Assembly (NCBI GenBank): GCA_028871455.1 | Contig: JAGWNF010000002.1 | Coordinates: 62,001-126,000 of the forward strand | DNA length: 64,000 bases | From: Alphaproteobacteria bacterium | GTDB lineage: Bacteria; Pseudomonadota; Alphaproteobacteria; ATCC43930; CGMCC-115725 | Direction of reading: 5' to 3' | Shown here: in pieces, positions 27,215 to 35,498 of the stretch | How the letters are laid out: the number at the start of each line of letters is the position of its first letter | Numbering within the stretch: the stretch's first letter is position 1 | The notes under the pieces: generated by a model | What the model saw: the letters and a program-made list of their open reading frames with translations, nothing else | Database searches by the model: none | Told to the model about the DNA's origin: nothing | Translations under genes and position numbers: made by a program

Positions 27215-27899
27215 GGTCGACGCGATTAACACCTATTACGGCGAGGCGCATGCGCTGTTCGACGTGTCGATGCGCGTGGAACCGCACGAGGTGGTCGCGC
27301 TTCTGGGCCGCAACGGCGCCGGCAAGACGACGACGTTCAAGACCATGATGGGTGTGATGGCGCCGAAATCGGGCACCATCCGCTTCAATGGCATGCCGAT
27401 TCAGGGGTTGCCGCCCTACAAGATCGCCCGCCTCGGACTTCAACTCGTGCCCGAGGAACGGCGGATCATCGGCGGCCTGACCGTCGAGGAGAATCTGATC
27501 CTTGCCGGTCTGAGCGCGCCCACGCCGTGGAAGCCCGAGCGGGTTTACGAGATTTTTCCGCGGCTCGGCGAGCGCCATCGCAGCCGCGGCCGCGAGCTAT
27601 CGGGCGGCGAACAGCAGATGCTGACCATCGCCCGCGCGCTGGTGCGCGAGCCGCGGCTGATTCTGCTCGACGAACCGTTCGAAGGTTTGGCGCCGCTGAT
27701 CGTGCAGGACCTGCTGCGCATCTGCCGCGATCTCGCCGCGGCAGGTCGCACCATCGTCATCGTCGAGCAAAACGTACAAGCGGCGCTGTCGTTGGCGCAG
27801 CGCTGCTATATCCTCAACAACGGTCACATGGTCTATGAGGGCACGCCGGCCGAGTTGCGCGCCGATCCCGATTTCATGCGTCGCCATCTCGGCATCTAA
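27201..27899 (+). CDS. Branched-chain amino-acid type ABC ATPase LivF
   Basis: A 232-residue second ATPase of the importer. It has Walker A GRNGAGKTTTFKTMMG, the VPEERRIIGGLTVEENL segment typical of LivF, signature SGGEQQMLTIARAL, Walker B ILLDEPFEGLAP, and IVEQNVQAALSLAQRCYIL. ATG 27201 gives the family start (MSLLEVDAINTYYGEAHALF) and overlaps the end of the LivM-LivG gene by 14 bases. It closes the transporter operon begun at 23106. Confidence 0.95.
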   Translation: MSLLEVDAINTYYGEAHALFDVSMRVEPHEVVALLGRNGAGKTTTFKTMMGVMAPKSGTIRFNGMPIQGLPPYKIARLGLQLVPEERRIIGGLTVEENLILAGLSAPTPWKPERVYEIFPRLGERHRSRGRELSGGEQQMLTIARALVREPRLILLDEPFEGLAPLIVQDLLRICRDLAAAGRTIVIVEQNVQAALSLAQRCYILNNGHMVYEGTPAELRADPDFMRRHLGI

Positions 27900-27926
27900 C
27901 CCGTCGTCAACGAATCGTTCGTGCGG

Positions 27927-28217
27927 TCAGGATGAAGGCAGCGGAGTCAGCTTCCAGCCTCGGTCGAGCATGCAGCGCACCTGCTGACGGGTCGGCGCGG
28001 CCGGTATGTCCCCGCCGATCACGATGTCGTGGCTGTTTGCGGTGTTGGCGGCGGTCGCAAGTTCGTCTCCGTGACAAGCCGTCAGATCGCTCTGCAATGC
28101 GGTCTGGTCACCGCCCGGCTTGCTCCAAACGACGCGCGTCGTGTGGCACGCCGCAAGTGCCGTCGCGAGCGCGACCCATATGGCCAGCCGTGCGGTCGAT
28201 TGCGCGCCGCGCCTCAA
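27927..28217 (-). CDS. Small lipoprotein with paired cysteines (TTG start)
   Basis: A 96-residue predicted lipoprotein: hydrophobic AIWVALATALAAC with lipobox LAAC, then a periplasmic part containing DLTACHGDELATAANTANSH and ending RCMLDRGWKL. The Cys pair and the C-M-x-x-R-G-W ending resemble a class of small alphaproteobacterial lipoproteins of unknown role. TTG 28217 is chosen because it overlaps the stop of a small upstream ORF (TTGA), suggesting coupled translation, and because longer starts add arginine-rich, non-coding-looking sequence. Convergent with livF. Confidence 0.6.
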   Translation of the reverse strand: MRRGAQSTARLAIWVALATALAACHTTRVVWSKPGGDQTALQSDLTACHGDELATAANTANSHDIVIGGDIPAAPTRQQVRCMLDRGWKLTPLPSS

Positions 28218-28321
28218 TGGACCGCCTTCGGCGTCGCCGATTGCGGGTCGACAGCGAGCTGCCGGTCTCCTACCGCGAAATGGCGGATGTCGTAGATGGA
28301 CGCCACGGTTTGCACCTTCAT
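28214..28321 (-). CDS. Possible 35-residue ORF coupled to the lipoprotein gene
   Basis: ATG at 28321 is preceded by GTGGAG (5-base gap). The 35-residue reading frame (starting MKVQTVASIYDIRHFAVGDR) ends in TGA overlapping the TTG start of the lipoprotein. No known family. It could be a regulatory leader peptide or a small protein; the good ribosome site and the exact overlap support it. Confidence 0.4.
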   Translation of the reverse strand: MKVQTVASIYDIRHFAVGDRQLAVDPQSATPKAVH

Positions 28322-28596
28322 TGGATCTCCACTTTGACCGCCTGCCCGGCCGCCGTCCAGAGCTCGCCGGTACCACGCGCGGCGCGTGATACCGGCATCG
28401 GCAATTCGTCATACCATCCGGCCTGCCGAAAAATTGAGTTACTACTAATTCGGACAATCGGGAGCGACACCTAATCCGGCCTCGAATTAACAACGATTTT
28501 CGGGAAAATACTGAACCGGATGCATAGCAGCGAGTTGTAATTTGGCGGGTGCGGTCCTAGAACGATGTACCAAATTTATTACACGAGGAGCGGGTA

Positions 28597-28932
28597 GTGC
28601 GCGAAGGAACAAAACGGAAGGTCGGGGCCAAACGGATGTGGATCCGGCGCTGGCGTCAGGCGGGCCGGATTTCGGCGAGCGAGGCGAAGGCTTTCGAAAA
28701 GCATCTCGAGCAAACCGGCAAGCTCCTCAAGCCGAAGACGCCGGCGCCGAGCACGGTCGGCGGCCGGAGAACAGCGGCCGCACCGATCGCGCTGGCCGGC
28801 GGCAAGGCGCCGATGCTGTTCGCGCCGGCCGGGCCGGTCGTCACCATCCAATACGATCCGTCCAAGTTCCGCGTCGAGTTCACCGCCATTCGGCGCGGCC
28901 GGCTACCCAAGACCGGAGCCGCGCACGGTTGA
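28597..28932 (+). CDS. Basic hypothetical protein
   Basis: A 111-residue Lys/Arg-rich protein (REGTKRKVGAKRMWIRRWRQ) with a helical middle (SASEAKAFEKHLEQTGKLL) and a C-terminal part that may form a short beta structure (GPVVTIQYDPSKFRVEFTAI). It starts at GTG 28597 following an ACGAGGAGCGGG region. No signal peptide. A nucleic-acid-binding role is possible from its charge, but I do not recognise a family. The 275 bases upstream look AT-richer and hold no other gene. Confidence 0.5.
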   Translation: MREGTKRKVGAKRMWIRRWRQAGRISASEAKAFEKHLEQTGKLLKPKTPAPSTVGGRRTAAAPIALAGGKAPMLFAPAGPVVTIQYDPSKFRVEFTAIRRGRLPKTGAAHG

Positions 28933-29024
28933 TGCGGCACTGGCCAGCGCGCGCTTTAGCCGCTACGCTCAACCGAGTCGCCTAATCTGAGATGATCCGT
29001 CCAACGCCTTTGAGGGGGAATGCC

Positions 29025-29318
29025 ATGGCCGACGCCAAAGCAAAAACCGTTACGTTGAGGCAGCTTTCCGCTCAGCTCGCCGAGCGCCATAAGATGACCA
29101 AAAAGCAGACCGAGGAGGTTCTCGAAGGCCTCGTCGACCTGATCCGGACGAATCTCAAGAAGGGCGCCCGCATTCGCATTGGCGGCCTGGGCATCTTCCG
29201 GGTGCGCAATCGTCCGGCCCGGATGGGCCGCAATCCCAAGACCGGCGAGCCGATCCAGATCAAGGCAAGCAAGAAGGTCGCCTTCCGCGTCGCCAAGGAC
29301 CTCAAGGAAGCGATCTAG
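29025..29318 (+). CDS. HU/IHF-family DNA-binding protein
   Basis: A 97-residue histone-like protein. The family pattern is clear: helical N-terminus (TLRQLSAQLAERHKMTKKQT), LVDLIRTNLKKGARIRIGGL, the DNA-embracing beta-arm IFRVRNRPARMGRNPKTGEP, and a C-terminal helix ASKKVAFRVAKDLKEAI. ATG 29025 follows GAGGGGG at a good distance. It carries a few extra N-terminal residues (MADAKAKTV) compared with HU. It probably binds and bends DNA non-specifically; whether it is the main HU of the cell is unknown. Confidence 0.93.
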   Translation: MADAKAKTVTLRQLSAQLAERHKMTKKQTEEVLEGLVDLIRTNLKKGARIRIGGLGIFRVRNRPARMGRNPKTGEPIQIKASKKVAFRVAKDLKEAI

Positions 29319-29325
29319 GTTCCGG

Positions 29326-29354
29326 GCGCCGCCGCTTCCACGGCTTGGCGGCGC
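29326..29354 (+). terminator. Weak terminator-like hairpin after the HU-family gene
   Basis: Arms GCGCCGCC (29326-29333) and GGCGGCGC (29347-29354) form a perfect 8-bp stem starting 8 bases after the stop. Only TT follows, so any termination would be weak or Rho-assisted. Confidence 0.4.
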
Positions 29355-29404
29355 TTGAGGCCAATCCGGTGATGCGCGCCAAGGGATTGGCGTGAGGCTG
29401 ACTG

Positions 29405-29425
29405 CGCGCGATCGACGATCGCGCG
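29405..29425. repeat. Perfect 10-bp inverted repeat between convergent genes
   Basis: CGCGCGATCG, one A, then CGATCGCGCG. It lies between the HU-family gene (+) and the BTLCP gene (-). With a one-base centre it is more likely a protein-binding palindrome or a cruciform than a normal hairpin; no T-run is present on either side. Confidence 0.55.
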
Positions 29426-29435
29426 CCGACCGTCG

Positions 29436-30161
29436 CTATTGGGCGGCGGCCACTTGGGTCGTGGCAAACCGCCGCGCCGGATCGAAATAGGCCCACCAGC
29501 CGGTGTCGTTGATCGCGTAGTAGGCGCGGTAGCGCGTGACGCTGGTGAGCGGATCGACGCTCTCCGTCAGGTTGTCGAGGACAAAGTCCTGGCCGTTGAT
29601 CGTCACGATCAGGATGGCGTGGTCCTCGTTGCTTTGCAGGTCATGGACCACGGCGACGCGTAGGTCCTGGTCGGGCACGCCGGCGGCTTCGAGCGCCAGG
29701 TATTTGCTGATGGCGTAATCCTGGCATTGGCCGCCACGGGCCAGAAACTCGAATGGTGTCTCCCAATAGCCGGGCGAGCCCCAGTTTGTGGTCGCCGGCA
29801 CATAGCGAACGGCGTTCAGGTATTCGTTGGCATGCTCGACGCGATCAGCGAGCGGCCGCGATTTGAGATCGTCAATGAAGGCGGCCCATTGCGCCTCGGC
29901 GCAGTGACCGTCGGCCTCGGCGATGCAGGCGCCTGGTTGCTCTTGCGCGGCTAAGCGCGATTCGACACCGGTCCAGCGCGTGAAGTACGACAGGTTCGAC
30001 GAGTAAATCTCCTGCGGCGGGAATATTGTCTGTTGCACCGCGGGCGTCGGCTGCACCGCTTGCATCAGCGGCGCGTCGGGCTGCGGATCGCTGGCGCAGG
30101 CCGCGAGCAGGATCGCGAGGAAGGCGGGGCCGACAAGACGCGACGAGCAACGAGGCGACAC
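29436..30161 (-). CDS. Transglutaminase-like cysteine protease lipoprotein (BTLCP family)
   Basis: A 241-residue predicted lipoprotein (FLAILLAAC, Cys22) of the bacterial transglutaminase-like cysteine peptidase family (related to LapG-type). The presumed triad is Cys146 (ARGGQCQDYAISKY), His181 (SNEDHAIL) and Asp196 (FVLDNLTE). LapG-type enzymes cleave surface adhesins in the periplasm; many BTLCP members have unknown substrates. No partner LapD or adhesin gene is seen nearby. The ATG at 30161 gives a normal signal peptide. Confidence 0.88.
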   Translation of the reverse strand: MSPRCSSRLVGPAFLAILLAACASDPQPDAPLMQAVQPTPAVQQTIFPPQEIYSSNLSYFTRWTGVESRLAAQEQPGACIAEADGHCAEAQWAAFIDDLKSRPLADRVEHANEYLNAVRYVPATTNWGSPGYWETPFEFLARGGQCQDYAISKYLALEAAGVPDQDLRVAVVHDLQSNEDHAILIVTINGQDFVLDNLTESVDPLTSVTRYRAYYAINDTGWWAYFDPARRFATTQVAAAQ

Positions 30162-30412
30162 GATCGAACCTCATTCGGAGGCCCCGCTATCCCCGGAATT
30201 GCATCCATGGACCGGAGGCTTTGCGTCCCCGGGTCGCCCCGGGTTTGCCGTTTCGTGAGGCGCGGACTCGCCCGCGCCGTTCGTCACTCAGAAAACCACA
30301 GACAGATTGAGAACCCCTGAATCGGCGATGCGCGTTTTCAGGCGCGGCGCGCGCCCCATTAACGCCGGATTAACCGTCGTTGTGATTTTCTGGGAACAGA
30401 GGAGTCACCCCC

Positions 30413-30562
30413 GTGGCCATTCGTACCGTCGCCAGCATTGCGTCGAGCCGCGCCCATCAACGCGCGACGTCGTTCGACTTCATCAAGCTGCTGGTCTGGG
30501 TGGCGGCTGCGTCGGTGCCGTGGATCGGCATCGCGTTCATCGCTTCGAGCCTGAGCCGCTAG
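30413..30562 (+). CDS. 49-residue single-pass membrane protein
   Basis: A short frame starting at GTG 30413, with GAGGAG 7 bases upstream. It encodes a polar, basic N-terminus (MAIRTVASIASSRAHQRATS) and one hydrophobic segment (IKLLVWVAAASVPWIGIAF), ending SSLSR. Size, charge layout and ribosome site fit a small inner-membrane protein. No family recognised. Confidence 0.55.
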   Translation: MAIRTVASIASSRAHQRATSFDFIKLLVWVAAASVPWIGIAFIASSLSR

Positions 30563-31104
30563 TCTCCCGCGATCGGCGATCCGCGCCGGCAGTTCCGGCT
30601 TTAAGCACTTCGAGCGAGGGCAGCAGGCCATCACGGCCAGCCCCGCGTCGCTGCGCCAAGGAACATGGTCTATCGGCAGCGCCGTAAACGCGATCGACGG
30701 ATTTATCATTGGCGACTGCGGCAGCGCCTATTCGATCCACCAGCAGTACCGGGTCGCCGACGCCAGCGGCGGTTCTCCATTGCGGCATGCCATGATGGAC
30801 CGATCGCCTGATGTCGCTTACGGGCGGATCTGGTTCGGTTCCCGTAGGCGCCGCCGTCCACGCGCCGTGAATGCAGCGCGCGACGCATCGCGATCGGATG
30901 ATGCCGATCATCGATGCAGCAGGGCAGCTAGCTCCCACGCTGGCAGGCTCGTCGGCATTGCGGACGGCCGATGCCCTGGCCGATGCAGGTCGGGCTCGAC
31001 CGGGCCGATCGGATGGGGGCAAGATTCAGTCAGCCAGCACATTACAACCGGGGGGTTGTCTGGTAACATTCGGCTGGACGTAGAGGGCTGGGAGCAGGGT
31101 CGTA
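30563..31104. other. Gene-poor stretch
   Basis: About 540 bases with no convincing coding frame on either strand: frames found are arginine-rich and lack starts with ribosome sites. A T-arm-like string (30832-30843) exists but no full tRNA can be folded around it. It may hold promoter sequence for the small exported protein at 31105 or decayed sequence. Confidence 0.5.
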
Positions 31105-31413
31105 TTGGCGCGTATTTCGAGGGTGCTAGTCGGTATTGCTGCCGCGGCTGCGTTCGTGGCGGGGATTCATACGGCTATTGCACAAACCTCGAACACCCAG
31201 CCGACGTCGAGCGGCGTCACCCAGCAGTTCAAATCCGGCGCAGACCAGGTCGGCCAGGGTGCGGCACAGATCGGCGAGGGTATCAAGCAGGGGGCAATCA
31301 TGACGTGGGAAGCCATCAAGTCCGGCGCGGCTGCCGCCGCCACCAAATTCAACGGCAGCCAAAGCTCGCCCGGGACCAAAAGTCCGGCGCCTCCGGCCCA
31401 GCAATCCCACTGA
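31105..31413 (+). CDS. Small exported protein, unknown function
   Basis: A 102-residue protein with a signal peptide (RVLVGIAAAAAFVAGIHTAIAQ, cut near residue 26). The mature part is predicted helical and repetitive in pattern (FKSGADQVGQGAAQIGEGIK, then EAIKSGAAAAATKF) with a Ser/Pro/Gln-rich tail. It starts at TTG 31105 with GGGAG upstream. It sits 37 bases before the acyl-carrier-protein gene and may share its promoter, though a link to the polyene cluster is unproven. Confidence 0.6.
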   Translation: MARISRVLVGIAAAAAFVAGIHTAIAQTSNTQPTSSGVTQQFKSGADQVGQGAAQIGEGIKQGAIMTWEAIKSGAAAAATKFNGSQSSPGTKSPAPPAQQSH

Positions 31414-31450
31414 AGCCGCCGCCGGTTGCGGCCGCTACTGAGATTTTGGC

Positions 31451-31729
31451 GTGATGACCGATAGCAATATTCAAAGCGCTCAGGAAGCCGAGCTGGCGTG
31501 CCTGATCGTCAAGACCCTCAACCTCGAAGTCGAGGCGGTGGAGATCGATCCGCAGGCGCCGCTTTACGGCGAAGGCTTGGGACTGGATTCGATCGACATG
31601 CTTGAGATCGCTCTCGCCGTGTCGCAGCAGTTCGGTGTCAAGCTGCGGGCCGACGACAAGAACAATATCCAGATCTTTAGTTCGCTGCGCAGCCTGAACA
31701 CCTATATCCAGCAGAACCGGGGCGCGTAG
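31451..31729 (+). CDS. Acyl carrier protein of the aryl-polyene-type cluster
   Basis: A 92-residue-class ACP (91-92 depending on GTG 31451 or ATG 31454). The phosphopantetheine site is Ser47 in GLGLDSIDMLEIALAVSQQF. Aryl polyene clusters use dedicated ACPs to carry the growing chain. Only one ACP is seen here, while many such clusters have two. First of a chain of tightly packed genes running to 43103, many overlapping by 4 bases. Confidence 0.93.
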   Translation: MMTDSNIQSAQEAELACLIVKTLNLEVEAVEIDPQAPLYGEGLGLDSIDMLEIALAVSQQFGVKLRADDKNNIQIFSSLRSLNTYIQQNRGA

Positions 31730-32290
31730 ATGCGCGTGTCCGCGACGACGCGAGCGGCTCTTCCTTTGCTTCTGGTCCTCGGCATCGTGCCGCTGTTGAT
31801 TCACGTGGCGATCATCACCACGAGCCAGGGGCATGCCGCCGCGCTGGCTGGCATCCCGCGCCTGTTCAGGCTCGGCGTGGTGACGGCCTCGGCGCTCACG
31901 CATTGGACCATTTATGGCGGCCTGCTCCTGACTTTCGGCCTGACGCTGCGGCCGGGCCGCGTAGCGCTGCTCACGACGATGGCGCGCAAGATGCACGGCC
32001 CGCTCTCGGACGAGGTCACGGTATATACGCGCCGCGCCACATGGGCGTGGTGCGGCTTCTTCACCGTGCAGCTCACCACGTCGGTCACGCTTTTCCTGTT
32101 CGCGCCGCTGGTCATCTGGTCGTTCTTCGTCAACGTCCTCGATCTGCCGCTGGTCGCGACAATGTTCGCCGCCGAGTATCTCTGCCGGCTCAACTGCTTG
32201 CGCGAACCGCCACGGCAATCCCTCGCCCAGATCGTGCGCCTGGTCACCGACGTTCGGAAGCCGGGCGACGAGCCGGCCGGACTGCCGTGA
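31730..32290 (+). CDS. Polytopic membrane protein of polyene cluster (COG4648-like)
   Basis: A 186-residue inner-membrane protein with four or five hydrophobic segments (PLLLVLGIVPLLIHVAII, HWTIYGGLLLTFGLTL, FTVQLTTSVTLFLFAPLVIW). Position directly after the ACP and before the AMP ligase matches the COG4648-type membrane protein found in aryl polyene clusters. Its biochemical role is unknown. It starts right after the ACP stop and overlaps the ligase start (GTGA). Confidence 0.8.
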   Translation: MRVSATTRAALPLLLVLGIVPLLIHVAIITTSQGHAAALAGIPRLFRLGVVTASALTHWTIYGGLLLTFGLTLRPGRVALLTTMARKMHGPLSDEVTVYTRRATWAWCGFFTVQLTTSVTLFLFAPLVIWSFFVNVLDLPLVATMFAAEYLCRLNCLREPPRQSLAQIVRLVTDVRKPGDEPAGLP

Positions 32291-33660
32291 CTCCGCGCGA
32301 CCAGATCGAGACGGTCGCCGGTGCTTCGCTCGCCGATTCGAGCGCGTATCCGATTGTCGGCCACATCGATGAAGACGGCATCGTGGCGTATCAAGATGGC
32401 CGTCCCATTCCGATCGCGCGTTTCCTGCACGATATCGCGGCGCTCGCCGCCCGTCTGCCGGCGCAGCGCTACGCGCTCAATCTGTGCATGGATCGATATC
32501 GCTTCGCCGTCGGTCTCGCGGCCGCCCTGTGTCGCCGGCAGATCAGCCTCCTGCCGCCCAACGATACGCCGGGCGTGCTCAAGGCGTTGGCGGCGGATTA
32601 TCCCGATCTCTATTGTCTCGTGGAAACCGCGCGACCGCCGCTCCCGAGCCTCGTCTATCCGGCGGATCTGGGCGACGGTTCGGCGCGCGAGGTTCCCATC
32701 GTGCCGGCGCAACAGCCGGCGCTCGTCCTGTTCACGTCGGGCTCGACCGGTCGGCCGAAGCCGACGGCGAAATCCTGGGAGACGCTGGTCCGCAGCGCAC
32801 AGGCGGCGGGTCGCCGCCTCGAGGTCGGTCGGCTGCGCGGCGCCACGCTGATCGGCACCGTGCCGCATCAACACAGCTACGGACTCGAATCGACGGTGCT
32901 GCTCGGTCTGCAGCACGGCTTGGCGATCGATACCTGGCGTCCATTCTATCCTGGCGATATTCGCGCCCGCATCGCCGCCGCGCCGCGGCCCCGCATCCTC
33001 GTCACAACACCCGTGCACATCCGCGCGCTGCTCGCCGAACCCGAGCATCTGCCGCCGCTCGACCTGATCGTCTCGGCAACCGCACCGCTGACGGCGGCGC
33101 TCGCGATCGAGGCCGAAGCGCGTTTCGGCGCGAGGTTGATGGAAATCTACGGCTGTACCGAAGCCGGGCAGGTCGCGACGCGGCGCACCGCGCGCGACGA
33201 GGACTGGCTTTGTCTCGACGGCGTCGCGCTCGAGCCGGACGACCATGGGCCATGGGTGAGCGGGCCGTGCGTCGAGACCCGAACGCCGTTGCACGACGTG
33301 ATCGAGCGTAGCGGTCCGGCAAGCTTCCGCTTGCGCGGCCGCGTCGTCGACCTCGTCGACGTCGCCGGCAAGCACACCTCCTTGGCGCATCTCAATCACC
33401 AGCTTCTCAGTATCGACGGCGTGAAGGACGGCGTCTTCGTCATGCCGGAAGAAAGCGACGAGCGCATCGCCCGGCCGATGGCCTTCGTCGTCGCGCCCGA
33501 TCTCGAGGCCGACGCGATCCTGCGGGCCCTGCGCGAGCGAGTCGATGCCGCCTTCCTGCCGCGGCCGCTCGTCTTCGTCGATGCGCTGCCGCGCAATGCG
33601 CTGGGCAAGCTGACGCGTGACGCGCTCCTGCGGCTCGCGGCGCAGAGCCGGTGCTCGTAG
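32287..33660 (+). CDS. AMP-dependent acyl/aryl-CoA or acyl-ACP ligase
   Basis: A 457-residue member of the adenylate-forming family. The ATP loop is LVLFTSGSTGRPKPTAKSW, the second core motif is EIYGCTEAGQVATR, followed by RLRGRVVDLVDVAGKH and the C-terminal lysine motif PRNALGKLTRDAL. In aryl polyene clusters this enzyme activates the aromatic starter acid and loads it on the ACP. It starts at GTG 32287, overlapping the upstream stop by 4 bases; apparent upstream extension in this frame is shadow of the previous gene. Confidence 0.92.
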   Translation: MTPRDQIETVAGASLADSSAYPIVGHIDEDGIVAYQDGRPIPIARFLHDIAALAARLPAQRYALNLCMDRYRFAVGLAAALCRRQISLLPPNDTPGVLKALAADYPDLYCLVETARPPLPSLVYPADLGDGSAREVPIVPAQQPALVLFTSGSTGRPKPTAKSWETLVRSAQAAGRRLEVGRLRGATLIGTVPHQHSYGLESTVLLGLQHGLAIDTWRPFYPGDIRARIAAAPRPRILVTTPVHIRALLAEPEHLPPLDLIVSATAPLTAALAIEAEARFGARLMEIYGCTEAGQVATRRTARDEDWLCLDGVALEPDDHGPWVSGPCVETRTPLHDVIERSGPASFRLRGRVVDLVDVAGKHTSLAHLNHQLLSIDGVKDGVFVMPEESDERIARPMAFVVAPDLEADAILRALRERVDAAFLPRPLVFVDALPRNALGKLTRDALLRLAAQSRCS

Positions 33661-33662
33661 CC

Positions 33663-33974
33663 ATGTGGCAGTCGAGCGAGGTCCGTTTTGCGTCTGATCA
33701 TCCCACGGCTGCTGGGCACTTCCCCTCGAATCCGATCATTCCAGGCGCGCTGCTGCTCGACGAGGTGGTGCAGGCGGTCGCCGGCCTCGCGGCGGACAAT
33801 GGCGAGATCGTGATTCGCGCCGCCAAGTTCTTTAAGCCCGTGCGCCCCGGCGAGACCGTCGTGGTGCGCTGGCAGCGCCGGACCGACGGCGAGGTCATCT
33901 TCGAATGCCGGCTCGTGCCGGATGACTACCTGGCGGCTTCGGGTACGATCGCGCTCGGACACGTGCAGCAATGA
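33663..33974 (+). CDS. FabZ-like hotdog dehydratase
   Basis: A 103-residue single hotdog domain with the FabZ-type active-site segment HFPSNPIIPGALLLDEVVQA, including the catalytic His and the turn Pro-Gly, followed by AAKFFKPVRPGETVVV. It is shorter than true FabZ (about 145). In polyene synthesis it would dehydrate 3-hydroxyacyl-ACP or act as a thioesterase-like protein. ATG 33663 or GTG 33651 may be the start. Overlaps the acyltransferase start by 4 bases. Confidence 0.88.
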   Translation: MWQSSEVRFASDHPTAAGHFPSNPIIPGALLLDEVVQAVAGLAADNGEIVIRAAKFFKPVRPGETVVVRWQRRTDGEVIFECRLVPDDYLAASGTIALGHVQQ

Positions 33975-34873
33975 CCGACAAGTCGCTGGTACAGGAATGG
34001 ACCATCCGTTCGGAGCGCGGCGCTCTGCCGCTGATCAAGTTGGGCGTGTGGATCGCGCTCCGCATCGGCCGGCGTGCTGCGCGCATATTTCTCTATCCGA
34101 CATGTCTCTATTTCCTGCTGTCGTCCAAGCGGGCGGCACGCAATTCGCGCGAATACCTCGCGCGCGTGCTCGACCGCCCGCCGAGTCCGGCCGACGTCTT
34201 CCGGCATTACCTGACATTCGCGTCGTGCGTCCTCGACCGGGTGTTTCTGCTCAACGAGCAGATCGATCGGTTTGACATCCGCGTCCATGGCGACGACGTC
34301 GTCCGCGAAATCATGGAGCGGGGCGGCGGCTGTATCCTGTTCGGCGCGCATTTCGGCAGCTTCGAGGTGACCCGCGCCGTCGGCCGCCAACAGGGCCACG
34401 TGCCGATCAGCCTCGTGATGTACGAGGAGAACGCGCGCAAGATCCGCATGGCGCTCGCGGCGATCAATCCGCAGCTCGAGGCCGAGGTCATCGGCCTAGG
34501 CCGGCCCGAGTCGTTGATCACCGTCGCCGAGCGTCTCGACCGCGGCCATTTCGTTGGCCTGTTGCCGGATCGCAATGTGAGCGGCGAGGACCGCGTGCCC
34601 TATCCCTTCCTCGGCGCGCCAGCCCGATTTCCGCGCGGCCCGTTTCGCATGGCGATGCTGCTGCGGAAGCCGGTCGTCATGATGGTCGGCGTTTATCGCG
34701 GCGGTCGGTGCTACGAGATCTTTTTCGAGCCGCTTATCGATCCATCCGAAGCCGTCGCCGCCGACATGGACGCCTCAATCGAGCAGGCGATGCGCCGCTA
34801 CGTCGCGCAGCTCGAGAATTACTGCTGCGCGGCGCCGTTCAACTGGTTCAACTTCTACGACTTCTGGGCCTGA
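33971..34873 (+). CDS. LPLAT-family acyltransferase (LpxL/HtrB-like)
   Basis: A 300-residue membrane-associated acyltransferase. The acceptor motif is GGCILFGAHFGSFEVTRAVG (H-x4-E/D) and the later block is PDRNVSGEDRVPYPFLG with FPRGPFRMAMLLRKPVV. It has a hydrophobic N-terminal segment (about 20-50). In aryl polyene clusters such enzymes likely attach the polyene acyl chain to a lipid or sugar carrier in the membrane. Part of the overlapping gene chain, followed one base later by a LolA-like gene. Confidence 0.92.
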   Translation: MTDKSLVQEWTIRSERGALPLIKLGVWIALRIGRRAARIFLYPTCLYFLLSSKRAARNSREYLARVLDRPPSPADVFRHYLTFASCVLDRVFLLNEQIDRFDIRVHGDDVVREIMERGGGCILFGAHFGSFEVTRAVGRQQGHVPISLVMYEENARKIRMALAAINPQLEAEVIGLGRPESLITVAERLDRGHFVGLLPDRNVSGEDRVPYPFLGAPARFPRGPFRMAMLLRKPVVMMVGVYRGGRCYEIFFEPLIDPSEAVAADMDASIEQAMRRYVAQLENYCCAAPFNWFNFYDFWA

Positions 34874-34874
34874 C

Positions 34875-35498
34875 ATGCGCCCGAGCCGTCCGGCCGCACG
34901 GCTTGCCGCGGCGTTGTGGACCGCGCTGGCGGTGCCGACCGTCGCAGCGGCGCAGCCCGCGGCGGCCGCGGCATCGCCATGGGACCTGATGCAGCTGATG
35001 CACGCATTGCAGCAGGTCAAATCCGCCTCGGGCCGCTTTACAGAGCGAAAGACCGTGCACCTGCTGAATGCACCGTTGGTGTCGTCCGGCACCCTGAGCT
35101 ATGTCGCGCCCGACCGGATGCAGAAGGTGACGCTGTCGCCTGTGCCGGAGCGCTTTGTCCTCGACGGCGACCAGATCACGATGGTCGGCGGCCCGGATCA
35201 GCAGACGCATACCTTTGCGCTCACCGATTATCCGCAGATCGGCGGCCTGGTCGAAGGCATTCGCGCAACGCTCGCCGGCGATTTGACGACGCTCGACCGG
35301 TACTATGACCTGCGGCTCACCGGCGATGCCGCGAGCTGGGAGCTGCTGCTCCAGCCGAAAGACTCCAAACTGACACGGTTCGTGAAGTCGATCCGCATCA
35401 CCGGCAGCCAGAACCAGCTCCGTGCGATTGATACCGAGGAAAGCGACGGCGACCGATCCGAGATGAGCATCGTCGAAGACGCCGGCGATGCCCGCTAG
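34875..35498 (+). CDS. LolA-like periplasmic lipoprotein carrier
   Basis: A 207-residue exported protein. The signal peptide covers about residues 1-32 (ALWTALAVPTVAAAQPAAAA). The mature part has the LolA-type start LQQVKSASGRFTERKTVHLL and beta-strands such as SSGTLSYVAPDRMQKVTLSP and RFVLDGDQITMVG. LolA-like proteins in these clusters are thought to ferry the lipid-linked polyene across the periplasm. It overlaps the exporter gene start by 11 bases. Confidence 0.9.
   Translation: MRPSRPAARLAAALWTALAVPTVAAAQPAAAAASPWDLMQLMHALQQVKSASGRFTERKTVHLLNAPLVSSGTLSYVAPDRMQKVTLSPVPERFVLDGDQITMVGGPDQQTHTFALTDYPQIGGLVEGIRATLAGDLTTLDRYYDLRLTGDAASWELLLQPKDSKLTRFVKSIRITGSQNQLRAIDTEESDGDRSEMSIVEDAGDAR

Noticed and set aside
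30767-30860. Possible tRNA or tRNA-like RNA: CGGCGG/CCGCCG ends, a GGTTCGGTTCCC T-arm-like string and a CCA
   Set aside because: The T-loop lacks the conserved A, the T-stem does not pair, and no D-arm or anticodon arm can be formed; likely chance in GC-rich sequence.
31903-32286. Upstream extension of the AMP ligase frame
   Set aside because: The residues are Arg/His/Pro-rich shadow of the membrane-protein gene; the GTG at 32287 with GTGA overlap is a better start.
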